Assembly: GCF_002831625.1 (NCBI RefSeq)
Contig: NZ_CP025116.1
Span: 1,364,001 to 1,428,000, forward strand
DNA length: 64,000 nucleotides
Reading direction: 5' to 3'
Source: Nonlabens sp. MB-3u-79
Lineage (GTDB): Bacteria; Bacteroidota; Bacteroidia; Flavobacteriales; Flavobacteriaceae
A model generated the notes under the pieces. It ran no database searches. It was given only the letters and a program-made list of their open reading frames with translations, and was not told where the DNA came from. This document shows positions 26,792 to 35,048 of this stretch, in pieces. The position numbers and the translations under genes are program-made. How positions within the stretch are numbered: position 1 is the stretch's first letter; each line of letters starts with the position of its first letter.

Positions 26792-28528
26792 ATGTCAGAA
26801 AAAAAAGTAACTATTTTAAGTGCCTTCAAAACCATTATTTGGCCCAGAAGGAAACTCGTTTTTATAGGATTATTTTTAATTGTAATAAGTAAAGCAGCTA
26901 GCTTTGTGGCACCCTTATCTCTTAAATATTTAATGGATGATATCATTCCTAATAAAAATGTGGAGTTTCTCAAAGGCTTAGTTGCAGCGGTAGCCTTAGC
27001 CATTTTAGTCCAAGCGATTACTTCCTTTCTTCTCACTAAAATATTAAGTGTACAAGCGCAGTATATGATTTCTGAACTGAGAGCGCAAGTTCAAAAAAAG
27101 GTACTGTCATTACCTATTCGATTTTTTGACAATACCAAGTCTGGTGCTCTGGTATCAAGAATTATGAACGATGTAGAAGGGGTTCGTAATTTAATAGGAA
27201 CTGGACTGGTACAATTAGTAGGGGGCTCCATAACCGCCTTGGTATCATTAGTCTTGCTATTACGCATTAGCTGGACGATGACCTTATTTACCCTAATCCC
27301 ATTGGCGATTTTTGCTCTAATTGCATTAAAGGCATTTAAAATCATACGACCAATTTTTAGAAATAGAGGTGTCATTAACGCTGAGGTCACAGGTAGGTTA
27401 ACAGAAACATTAGGTGGTGTAAGAGTCATAAAAGGTTTTAATGCCGAAGAGCAAGAAAACAAAATATTTGAAGAAGGTGTAGAACGACTATTTCAAAATG
27501 TGAAAAAAAGTTTAACGGCGACAGCTATTATCACCAGTTCTTCGACCTTTTTATTGGGTCTAGCTACAACAGGAATCATGGGAATAGGGGGTTATAAAAT
27601 CATGATGGAAGAGTTAACTATAGGAGATTTTTTAACCTTTACTTTTTTATTAGGATTGATGATTGCACCGATCGTGCAAATGAGCAATATAGGTAGTCAA
27701 CTGACAGAAGCTCTAGCAGGTCTAGACCGAACTGAAGAATTAATGAATATGACGCCTGAATCTGACGAAGAGAATCGAACGGAATATTTAGAGAACTTTG
27801 AGGGTCATATTGTATTTAACAACGTCTCTTTTGCGTACGAAGAAAACAAAGAAGTATTGCATAACATCAATTTTGAAGCAAAACCAGGTGAGGTCATTGC
27901 TCTGGTAGGTAGTTCAGGTTCTGGAAAAAGTACGATTGCAGGACTTGCGGCAACCTTTTTAAATCCTCAGTCGGGCACCATAACTGTCGATAGGCAAGAT
28001 ATAGCAACGATCAATCTCAATAGTTTTAGAAAACATCTAGGAGTCGTTTTACAAGATGAGTTCCTTTTTGAAGGTACGATAAGGCAAAATATCCTTTTCC
28101 CTAGACCTAATGCCACAGAAGAAGAACTAAAAGCAGCTGTAAAAGCTGCCTATGTAAACGAGTTTACCGACCGATTTGACGAAGGCCTAGATACATTAAT
28201 AGGCGAACGTGGAGTAAAACTGTCAGGCGGTCAACGTCAACGTATTGCCATTGCAAGAGCTGTACTAGCAAATCCAAAAGTTTTAATTTTAGATGAAGCT
28301 ACCTCTAATCTAGATACAGAAAGTGAAGCATTAATTCAAAAAAGTCTGGCAGAATTGACTAAAGGAAGAACCACCTTTGTCATCGCACACCGATTAAGTA
28401 CTATTAGAAAAGCAGATCAGATTTTAGTGATAGAAAATGGCCGCATTGCCGAACAGGGAACGCATGACGAATTGATTTCTAGTGAAGGTAGGTATTACAA
28501 TTTGTTTACCTATCAGGCGCGCATTTAA
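26792..28528 (+). CDS. ABC exporter, fused permease-ATPase (MsbA-like)
   Basis: Half-size ABC exporter, 578 aa, acting as a homodimer in the inner membrane. Six transmembrane helices span about 15-310, then the ATPase domain: Walker A GSSGSGKST from 373, Q-loop VLQDEF, signature LSGGQRQR from 477, Walker B VLILDEATSNLD, switch His in IAHRLST. Best general match is the MsbA/lipid- or drug-exporter type; the substrate cannot be told. It lies between two direct repeats of the tRNA-Leu tail, so it may be cargo of that arrangement, although its composition looks native. Confidence 0.92.
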   Translation: MSEKKVTILSAFKTIIWPRRKLVFIGLFLIVISKAASFVAPLSLKYLMDDIIPNKNVEFLKGLVAAVALAILVQAITSFLLTKILSVQAQYMISELRAQVQKKVLSLPIRFFDNTKSGALVSRIMNDVEGVRNLIGTGLVQLVGGSITALVSLVLLLRISWTMTLFTLIPLAIFALIALKAFKIIRPIFRNRGVINAEVTGRLTETLGGVRVIKGFNAEEQENKIFEEGVERLFQNVKKSLTATAIITSSSTFLLGLATTGIMGIGGYKIMMEELTIGDFLTFTFLLGLMIAPIVQMSNIGSQLTEALAGLDRTEELMNMTPESDEENRTEYLENFEGHIVFNNVSFAYEENKEVLHNINFEAKPGEVIALVGSSGSGKSTIAGLAATFLNPQSGTITVDRQDIATINLNSFRKHLGVVLQDEFLFEGTIRQNILFPRPNATEEELKAAVKAAYVNEFTDRFDEGLDTLIGERGVKLSGGQRQRIAIARAVLANPKVLILDEATSNLDTESEALIQKSLAELTKGRTTFVIAHRLSTIRKADQILVIENGRIAEQGTHDELISSEGRYYNLFTYQARI

Positions 28529-28709
28529 AAGGTAAGAATTTCTATTCAACTTTTCTAGTTGGATTAGAGATAGAGTTCACGGTAAAATTGTGAACCTACA
28601 ATTGAACTAAACAGCCCATTTTATTAATTAATTCTACAAAGTCTTTACACATTGAAAGAATAGTTGTCTAAAAGGAAATAAGACCTAATATAAAAAAAAA
28701 CACTTCCCC

Positions 28710-28797
28710 CAGCTGGCGCGAGCGTCCCGCTCGTGATCTACACAATAAGAGTCAAGAAAGAAAAAAAGAAAGCTAGCAATGGTTTTCCTTTTTTTAT
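28710..28797. repeat. RAYT-type hairpin repeat R1, copy 1
   Basis: Starts CAGCTGGCGCGAGCGTCCCG and contains the hairpin GCGAGCG tcc CGCTCGT, followed by the A-rich then T-rich tail (AAGAAAG... CCTTTTTTT) that can pair as a terminator. It ends exactly at the broken regulator gene. The gap 28529-28709 holds nothing else. Confidence 0.85.
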
Positions 28798-29099
28798 GCG
28801 CTAGCATTAAAGCGACGCGACCTATTTATTAAAGAAGTCTTTGAACTTCTTTTTGTGATCATAGTATCTATGATTTTAAAGAGCACAGAGGGCTCTTCTT
28901 CGTCCAGCTCTTGAATGAGTTGAAGTTGGTCCATAGTGGTCTTATTTTCCATCTCTACCTCTTGTGGCAGCTCTCCATTCATATAGACCAGTTCATCAAG
29001 AGTTACATTAAAGAAATTAGCAATCTTTTCCAAAGTGTTTAAAGAAATCTCATGTTATCCGCTTTCCATCTTGCTATAGGATGGTGGATGCCTAAAAAT
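28794..29099 (-). pseudogene. XRE-family regulator remnant with internal stop
   Basis: The frame reads FRHPPSYSKMESG, a TAA stop at 29055-29057, then HEISLNTLEKIANFFNVTLDELVY. Together these are helices 3-5 of a Cro/CI-type HTH domain followed by a linker tail (about 55 aa). The stop replaces the residue normally between ESG and EIS, consistent with a CAA or AAA to TAA change. The first part of the HTH domain is missing: upstream sequence gives no Met and no matching helix. A shorter product could only start at TTG 29033 and would lack DNA binding. Confidence 0.75.
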
Positions 29100-29236
29100 T
29101 AAGATAAGAGTTTTTGGGAGTTATAAGGTTCATTTGGCGAGTATCAACGCGAGTATCATTTAATTCAAAATCATTAGGTTTTAAAAAATTAAACTGCTAT
29201 AAATGAGTACTTTAAAACTTAAAAATAATCAGGGTT

Positions 29237-29374
29237 AAAACTTAGGATTCTAAGAGATGAATTAGATTAATATTTCACGGCTGCAGGTTCGACCTGTCTG
29301 TCGTGCCTCTGGCAGGCAGGTTCCTGTCATCCGCACATATTCTTAAAAGCTCTTCAGAAATGAAGGGCTTTTTT
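29237..29374 (+). repeat. tRNA-Leu tail repeat, copy 3
   Basis: A second occurrence of the 26344-26484 unit, about 2.89 kb downstream: GIY-YIG gene end, tRNA-Leu 3' half with the same T-loop insert, and terminator (29345-29374). Differences from copy 2 are few: one A/G change in the gene part, loss of GT in the variable arm, and one C/T change in the insert. The GIY-YIG gene itself is not present here. The gap 29100-29433 contains nothing else recognisable. Confidence 0.92.
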
Positions 29375-29433
29375 GTTTACAAGCTTGTACAGTTTGACAA
29401 TAATTAATTTCACCTACAAATATTCGATCATCG

Positions 29434-30021
29434 CTAATAGTACAATCTAAAACCTAGCAACGTACATAATTTACTGTGTTTATCGTACATGCGCTCGACG
29501 ACTTCTTTAAGGTCATCATTTTTATAAAACTGACTAAAAAACAAGCGATCTATGGTAAAGGCACTGGACACACTTTCTGAAGGATATCCATATCCAGAAA
29601 TGGCTCGAGCTCCTGTAACATCAATAAAGTATTGAGACTCTTCATCAGACAGATCTAAAATCTTTTTATTAGCAAAATGGATGACTTTACCATCTAACTT
29701 ACCTTCAAAAAGCTCAGCGATCTCTTCCATACTATAGTAATAATTATTGATGAGGACATTATTTGCGTCTCCTGACAAAACGAGATATATGATCTCATAA
29801 TCTTTAAAATTATGGTCGTCGTGAAGTAAATAACTCAGGCTTTCTTCTAGACCTTCTATAGTATCACATGCTTTGTAGATGCTGGTTATGTTTTGGTTTA
29901 TAGCAATGTCTTCAAGGATTTTTACTACTTCTGTTGTTTCTGATGTATCGGCATCAGGAACTACCTCTAGGCAATAGATAAAATTTTCGACATCTGTTAT
30001 AGGCAATGCTAACTTACTCAT
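29434..30021 (-). CDS. Uncharacterised protein, possibly degenerate caspase-like/CHAT-like fold
   Basis: 195 aa, no signal peptide or membrane segment. The order of hydrophobic strands and the motifs EIIYLVLSGDANN, GKVIHFANKKIL and TGARAISGYGYPSESVSSAFTIDRLFF resemble small Bacteroidota proteins with a caspase-like fold. In those, a His-Gly follows the first strand and a Ser-Cys follows the second; here the positions read SGD and NKK, so the catalytic pair would be absent. This similarity is from memory of the pattern, not a search. It may be an inactive sensor or decoy, or something unrelated. Confidence 0.6.
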   Translation of the reverse strand: MSKLALPITDVENFIYCLEVVPDADTSETTEVVKILEDIAINQNITSIYKACDTIEGLEESLSYLLHDDHNFKDYEIIYLVLSGDANNVLINNYYYSMEEIAELFEGKLDGKVIHFANKKILDLSDEESQYFIDVTGARAISGYGYPSESVSSAFTIDRLFFSQFYKNDDLKEVVERMYDKHSKLCTLLGFRLYY

Positions 30022-30645
30022 TCACTTCTTTATTTTATCTATGTAGGTATCTCCACATTGGACGAGTAAGATCACATTCATTACGCAATTATCGATTTTA
30101 AAATAACCTACAGGATGTAGTACAACAAAAAACCTCTCCAAATTTAAACAGCTTTTTAATTCTCCGCTTTCGCGAAAACTAGTTCATTTAAAAAGAGGAT
30201 AAAGTCAATACGGCTTTCCTTTTTTATTTTAAAGAGCAGCTATATTCTTTAATCTAGATTTTTTAATCATCGCACTGCAACCTAAGAGAGCATTTCGAAA
30301 TAGAGAGAGAGTATCAATACAAGGACCGCTCTTGCCTCCGACGAGTGCCACGCAGTGCAGCGAGAGGAAGGCATGTACGACTGTCGTGTCAGGATATGAA
30401 CAATATCGCCTCTGCAGACAGTTCTGAGATTAAGGAATAAAATTATTGTTATTTTGGCAATTAAATCATCAACCACCCGCAACAAAACGCAGTTTTAAAA
30501 AAAAATCAAGTAAGATAAAAACCTATTTAAGCAGCATGGTTAGACGGTAAAGACTATTTTTTTATTCAAACCTTGAATCCCACTATTGTATGTGTTCAAC
30601 TCAAAAAGTAGTTTAAATTATATCTTGATTTCTAAACTTTTAAAA
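30022..30645. other. Gene-free stretch with a GC-rich patch
   Basis: No gene supported. It contains a decayed palindrome (30164-30178, CCGCTTTCGCGAAAACT) and, at about 30325-30425, a patch clearly richer in G+C than its surroundings, with short inverted pieces (GCCTC...GAGG). An open frame across the patch on the minus strand does not look like protein. Possibly a decayed repeat or RNA. Confidence 0.5.
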
Positions 30646-31185
30646 TCATTGAGTTTTTGGAGTTGCTACCCAATCAATAAACACATCACTAGTAGCTTCT
30701 TTATCATAAATGCCAATAGTAAACCCCGTTGTGGAAGCATTTGCGACTTTAAAATGAGTAACACTGTGAGAAATATGATTGTCAATACCTACTCCTTCCC
30801 TATAAGTTAAATTAATAGAGGGAATACTTGTAAAAACAGATGTAAAAGTAACATTATAATAATTCCATCCTGTAGTAGTACTTCCTACATTATAGGTGCT
30901 GGACTGGGCCTTGTTTGCTTCTAGGGACACCCAATTTGGATGTGAACCATCCCCGAAGTTGTATTGGAAAGAATTGGTGTTAGAATTGTAAATTAATAAT
31001 CCTGAAGCTGGATTAGTAATCGCGTCTCGCTGTACACTTGTTAATCTAGGAAAAAGAACACCAGAATTAGTGGACTGAATATCTAAAACAGTTGAAGCAT
31101 CAGGAGCAACAGTTCCTATACCAACTTGAGAAAACATCGGACTTATATTAAAGATGACAATTAGTAATATTAAAGAACTTTTCAT
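30646..31185 (-). CDS. Secreted protein with H-type-lectin-like C-terminus
   Basis: 179 aa. Signal peptide MKSSLILLIVIFNISPMFSQ, then the very common flavobacterial stretch VGIGTVAPDASTVLDIQSTNSGVLFPRLTSVQRDAITNPASGLLIYN, found at the start of many exported, tail-fibre-like proteins. The C-terminal 85 residues (VTFTSVFTSIPSINLTYREG...HFKVANASTTGFTIGIYDKEA...IDWVA) follow the pattern of the H-type lectin domain, which binds carbohydrate. It probably acts outside the cell. No partner gene next to it; direct repeats of the RAYT family begin 185 bp upstream. Confidence 0.72.
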   Translation of the reverse strand: MKSSLILLIVIFNISPMFSQVGIGTVAPDASTVLDIQSTNSGVLFPRLTSVQRDAITNPASGLLIYNSNTNSFQYNFGDGSHPNWVSLEANKAQSSTYNVGSTTTGWNYYNVTFTSVFTSIPSINLTYREGVGIDNHISHSVTHFKVANASTTGFTIGIYDKEATSDVFIDWVATPKTQ

Positions 31186-31369
31186 TTTTTTTGAGGAACT
31201 TTTATTTTTTTATAAATCGGAATTCGATTCATAATTAACTAGACTTCACTAGTAAAAGAGATCGATTTTTAGCAAATTTAGGCATTCATTTTGTCAAATC
31301 AATAAGCTAAAAATTTATCTGATAATAGGATCAAAGGTATTGAAATTTTATGACTTGTTCATTATTACC

Positions 31370-31590
31370 CAAGCTGGCGCGAGCGTCCCGCTCGTGATCT
31401 ACACAATAAGAGTCAAGAAAGAAAAAAAGAAAAGTTAGAAATGTCTTTCCTTCTTTTTAGTAAGAAAAGAATCAATCATTTTAAAGACCCAGCTGGCGCG
31501 AGCGTCCCGCTCGTGATCTACACAATAAGATTCAAGAAAGAAAAAAGAAAAGTTAGAAATGTCTTTCCTTTTTTTTAGTAAGAAAAAATC
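31370..31590. repeat. RAYT-type hairpin repeat R1, copies 2 and 3 in tandem
   Basis: Two head-to-tail R1 units, 31370-31488 and 31489-31590, each with the GCGAGCG/CGCTCGT hairpin and A-rich/T-rich tail. The first ends in ATCAATCATTTTAAAGA, which is also found after the copy near 35628. The second continues into the RAYT unit through CCAGTTT g AAACTGG (31601-31615). The 490-bp gap 31186-31676 holds nothing else. Confidence 0.85.
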
Positions 31591-32356
31591 GCCGCTAGTG
31601 CCAGTTTGAAACTGGTACCCAGCATGAGTCAACCGCGACAAGAACAACTGTTCTAGGACTATAGTTCTATAATAAATTACCCCATAAAACCTATATCATC
31701 AATTTCCAGTACGGTGTGATCTTCTTGAAAGTTTCTGGCACTGGAGTACTTCCAATCTACTTGGTCGATAACAAAACCTGATACAACTGGGTTATTATGA
31801 ATGTAGTCTAGTTTCTGTTTAAGTACGTCAGGACTCCACAACTCAATAGGCTTGTTATGATGTTGCCAAAATTGATATTTTGACGTGTTGCTATTTTTCT
31901 TTCCAGCACGCTCAAACATCCATAAAAGCCATTCTTTTCTGCTTTCTTGAGGGTTTTCTATTATAGCATTTAGAACTTTTTTTGCCGTATGTTTTTTAAA
32001 GTCTCTTAATAATTCTGAAGGTTGGTCTATCGAGGATCTAAAAATAAAATGAACGTGACTAGGCATGAAACAATAGGCATATAGTTCCATAGATTTATTT
32101 TTTCTACAATAGTCTATACTGTCTGCAAGGATATTTAAATAAACATCTCTTGTAAAAACATCTATCCAGTTTACTGTTGCAAAACTTACAAAATATGCTC
32201 CACTCTTATTATGAAATTTATACTTTCTACTCATTTTGTAAATACAGTGTGCGTAATATCAAACCTTAAATCTACAGCATGTCTCGAAGAATATGATAAG
32301 AAATGATTATTTTTATTCACTCGGGACGGCACTAGTTACAAACTAGCGCTAGCAGG
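31490..32356 (-). mobile_element. RAYT unit 1 (transposase gene with flanking hairpins)
   Basis: Unit consisting of R1 and the CCAGTTT/AAACTGG hairpin on the 3' side of the gene, the transposase gene, and the R2 hairpin (CTAGTT ac AAACTAG gcgctagc) on the 5' side; a second R2 follows at 32372-32434. It corresponds over at least 31580-32280 to unit 2 with an offset of 2641 bp and almost no base differences. Confidence 0.8.
31677..32234 (-). CDS. REP-associated tyrosine transposase (RAYT), copy 1
   Basis: Single-strand DNA transposase-like nuclease of the Y1/IS200-like family, 185 aa. The metal-binding HUH motif is PSHVHFIF (H60, H62) and the catalytic tyrosine is Y144 in LDYIHNNPV, the characteristic RAYT context; WKYSSARNF follows. 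RAYTs cut hairpins of REP repeats, and hairpin repeats are present on both sides. The protein is identical to the copy at 34318. Two near-identical copies 2.6 kb apart are unusual, since RAYT genes are normally single and immobile. Confidence 0.93.
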   Translation of the reverse strand: MSRKYKFHNKSGAYFVSFATVNWIDVFTRDVYLNILADSIDYCRKNKSMELYAYCFMPSHVHFIFRSSIDQPSELLRDFKKHTAKKVLNAIIENPQESRKEWLLWMFERAGKKNSNTSKYQFWQHHNKPIELWSPDVLKQKLDYIHNNPVVSGFVIDQVDWKYSSARNFQEDHTVLEIDDIGFMG

Positions 32357-32434
32357 GAAGTTACAGATGGCGATAAGAAATGATTATTTTTATTCACTCG
32401 GGACTGCACTAGTTACAAACTAGCGCTAGCAGGG
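32295..32434. repeat. RAYT-type hairpin repeat R2, copies 1 and 2 in tandem
   Basis: Two copies (32295-32356 and 32372-32434) of a 62-bp unit beginning GATAAGAAATGATTATTTTT and ending in hairpin CTAGTTACAAACTAG plus CGCTAGCAGGG. They differ by one base (GGGACGG versus GGGACTG). Confidence 0.88.
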
Positions 32435-32479
32435 AAGATTCAAAAGGTTTATTAATATTTCTGATAAAAAATATGAAGA

Positions 32480-33076
32480 ATGAAAGACTTATTAAAGTTA
32501 TTGTTAGTATTGCAGATTTTAATCCTACAATCATGTTCGTCACTACAAAAAAATAATTATCCTCCTGAATTAGAAATTATTTTAAATGAATTTGACAAGT
32601 GTTCAAAAAATAATGCCCTATATAATTATCATGAAATATTAATAACGAATTCAGGTGATAGTTTAGAGTTCTCAATTAATGCACCTATTAATAAATTAGA
32701 TGTCTGGGTTCAAAAAGGAGAAATGACAATTTTAAACACTCAGCCAGATGGTATTATTAAAAGAGGCAATCATTATTTTATGATTTATGATTTAGTACTA
32801 TATGAGCCTACTTATTTTTCTGACTATTCCTATAATAAAGAAAAATTAATTAAAGAGATGGATGATCTTGGTTACGTTAATTACTTTTATGAAGACGATT
32901 TGTGGACTATTGAAACGGATGAACACGGTAACGTAACTAATGATCCTCATACTTCGACTATTCTTACCCCTGATTATAGTATTTTATATAGATTTGATCC
33001 CATCTCTCCTACAAATTTTTATAGGAGTAGTAGTTTTTGTGACGTCATAGATAAAAAGGGTAATGGGTCAGATTAG
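32480..33076 (+). CDS. Lipoprotein of unknown function
   Basis: 198 aa. Lipoprotein signal MKDLLKLLLVLQILILQSC with anchor Cys at 19. The mature part is acidic and rich in Tyr, Asp and Asn, without recognisable domains. It follows tandem R2 repeats by 46 bp. The sequence just after its stop (GTCAGATTAGTTGAT...ATAAACTC) is partly shared with that after the next lipoprotein gene. Small AT-rich lipoproteins in arrays like this often serve as immunity or accessory factors; no evidence here decides it. Confidence 0.65.
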   Translation: MKDLLKLLLVLQILILQSCSSLQKNNYPPELEIILNEFDKCSKNNALYNYHEILITNSGDSLEFSINAPINKLDVWVQKGEMTILNTQPDGIIKRGNHYFMIYDLVLYEPTYFSDYSYNKEKLIKEMDDLGYVNYFYEDDLWTIETDEHGNVTNDPHTSTILTPDYSILYRFDPISPTNFYRSSSFCDVIDKKGNGSD

Positions 33077-33314
33077 TTGATGGTAATAAAATGATAGATA
33101 AACTCCTCCCACGTCGCGCTAGCAGGGGCAACCCTTTCATGTTAACTTAGCATTTGTAACACAAAACCTATATTTAGTAACTTGTGGTAATCTCAGAAAG
33201 ATTTAAAGCAACAACTCTTATCAGTTTTTACGCTGCTAACTATATCGTTATGGATTAAATGATTCTACTCAGGTAGGAACTGTTGAGACAGAAACTTTTA
33301 AAAAGGAATAAATT

Positions 33315-33860
33315 ATGAGAATTATTATGTTATTCATCGCATTAATACTTTTAGGTTCTTGTAAGTTGGATAAAAATAAACCGATACTCCTTGAAGACAA
33401 TTTAAATATGAATAACCTAGGAAATAAGGATATAAAACTATTTGCATCCTTATTAAAGGATTCCATTAATATTGGAGAGTCTCCAAAAGTGATTGTTTCA
33501 ATGCTTAGTCCAGCTTTTAAAAACTCAAAATCCCAAATAGTAGCATTTTCGGAATCACAAGATTCAGCATTACTACAACTTGATGAAAAATTATCTAATC
33601 TATATGAATTGGATTTATACGGTTTTCATAATGTTAGTATCGATACTTCAAATAGGCGTTTATTCAAGGAGCCAAGCAGGTATGATATCATAGTGGCAGG
33701 GAGAAAGATGTATAAAGAAGGTTACAATAAATCTAGAGTTTTAGTTATTGAATTTATTGGAAAGGATCCTATTTTGGATCTAAAGTTTGACCTTGATAGT
33801 ATTTGGTTTGATTACATTGAGCTTGATGTATATGTAAGAAAAGGCATTCTCCCAAATTAG
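33315..33860 (+). CDS. Lipoprotein, paralogue of the one at 35049
   Basis: 181 aa. Lipoprotein signal MRIIMLFIALILLGSC with Cys 16. Clear paralogue of the 35049 protein: KLFASLLKDSINIGESPKVIVSMLSPAF against KLFSTLLKDTIRVGENAKALVSLLDPKF, then the shared L.QLYEL..GF.N...DT segment and RVLVIEFIGKDP / RFMVMEFYGNDP. The family is not recognised. A RAYT unit now lies between the paralogues. The gap before it (33077-33314) has a partial R2 end (GCGCTAGCAGGGG at 33116) and nothing else clear. Confidence 0.7.
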   Translation: MRIIMLFIALILLGSCKLDKNKPILLEDNLNMNNLGNKDIKLFASLLKDSINIGESPKVIVSMLSPAFKNSKSQIVAFSESQDSALLQLDEKLSNLYELDLYGFHNVSIDTSNRRLFKEPSRYDIIVAGRKMYKEGYNKSRVLVIEFIGKDPILDLKFDLDSIWFDYIELDVYVRKGILPN

Positions 33861-33876
33861 GTAATGGTCAGAATAG

Positions 33877-34130
33877 TTGATTAGCATAAACTCAACACTG
33901 CACCACGTTACGCGATATTATAATTTAAAAAGAGGAAGTTCTCTTGACGTTTCAAAACTAGTTGAAGACATTGAAACTTATGAGTCACGACCATTAATTT
34001 TTATATCAAAAGGTAAAGTCGAAAGCGCTATAGACTTATTTTGTGTCTTTGAATTTGCTAAAAATAAGTCTCTTAATTTTTTTGATTGTATTGCAGATTG
34101 TGATGATAATGTTGGCAGCATAGGTCTCCC
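33877..34130 (+). pseudogene. Gene fragment cut off by a RAYT hairpin repeat
   Basis: A coding-like frame (YNLKRGSSLDVSKLVEDIETYESRPLIFISKGKVESAIDLFCVFEFAKNK..., shown in part) runs to 34130, where R1 sequence begins abruptly and the frame turns into repeat translation. There is no ATG at its front, only TTG 33877. Most likely the middle of a gene whose end was removed or displaced when the RAYT unit inserted. Family not recognised. Confidence 0.4.
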
Positions 34131-34998
34131 CAGCTGGCGCGAGCGTCCCGCTCGTGATCTACACAATAAGAGTCAAGAAAGAAAAAAGGAAAGTTAGAAA
34201 TAGTCTTCCTTTTTTTTAGTAAGAAAAAATCGCCGCTAGTGCCAGTTTGAAACTGGTACCCAGCATGAGTCAACCGCGACAAGAACAACTGTTCTAGGGC
34301 TATAGTTCTATAATAAATTACCCCATAAAACCTATATCATCAATTTCCAGTACGGTGTGATCTTCTTGAAAGTTTCTGGCACTGGAGTACTTCCAATCTA
34401 CTTGGTCGATAACAAAACCTGATACAACTGGGTTATTATGAATGTAGTCTAGTTTCTGTTTAAGTACGTCAGGACTCCACAACTCAATAGGCTTGTTATG
34501 ATGTTGCCAAAATTGATATTTTGACGTGTTGCTATTTTTCTTTCCAGCACGCTCAAACATCCATAAAAGCCATTCTTTTCTGCTTTCTTGAGGGTTTTCT
34601 ATTATAGCATTTAGAACTTTTTTTGCCGTATGTTTTTTAAAGTCTCTTAATAATTCTGAAGGTTGGTCTATCGAGGATCTAAAAATAAAATGAACGTGAC
34701 TAGGCATGAAACAATAGGCATATAGTTCCATAGATTTATTTTTTCTACAATAGTCTATACTGTCTGCAAGGATATTTAAATAAACATCTCTTGTAAAAAC
34801 ATCTATCCAGTTTACTGTTGCAAAACTTACAAAATATGCTCCACTCTTATTATGAAATTTATACTTTCTACTCATTTTGTAAATACAGTGTGCTAAATAT
34901 TAAACCTTAAATCTACAGCATGTCTCGAAGAATATGATAAGAAATGATTATTTTTATTCACTCGGGACGGCACTAGTTACAAACTAGCGCTAGCAGGG
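34131..34998 (-). mobile_element. RAYT unit 2
   Basis: Second transposase unit: R1 (34131-34230), CCAGTTT/AAACTGG hairpin (34242-34256), gene, then R2 (34935-34998). Close to the gene the only difference from unit 1 noticed by eye is A to G at 34295. Divergence begins just upstream of the gene (GTGCTAAATATTAAACC versus GTGCGTAATATCAAACC). Confidence 0.82.
34318..34875 (-). CDS. REP-associated tyrosine transposase (RAYT), copy 2
   Basis: 185 aa, identical in protein sequence to the copy at 31677, with the same HUH (H60, H62) and Y144. It separates the two paralogous lipoprotein genes (33315 and 35049) and its 3' repeat truncates a reading frame. Both facts suggest that this unit, rather than unit 1, arrived later; the order of events is inference. 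Confidence 0.93.
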   Translation of the reverse strand: MSRKYKFHNKSGAYFVSFATVNWIDVFTRDVYLNILADSIDYCRKNKSMELYAYCFMPSHVHFIFRSSIDQPSELLRDFKKHTAKKVLNAIIENPQESRKEWLLWMFERAGKKNSNTSKYQFWQHHNKPIELWSPDVLKQKLDYIHNNPVVSGFVIDQVDWKYSSARNFQEDHTVLEIDDIGFMG

Positions 34999-35048
34999 GA
35001 AATACAAAGGAGGTTAAAGAGGGCTTCCATCTATTAAATCAATAACTT

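Noticed and set aside
30282..30485. 67-aa minus-strand frame across the GC-rich patch
   Set aside because: No domain, odd composition and no plausible start region; treated as non-coding.
33077..33314. Integron attC-like site between small lipoprotein genes
   Set aside because: CGTTATGG and GCTAAC pieces do not fit the paired core-site consensus, and the cassette-like order is better explained by R1/R2 repeats.
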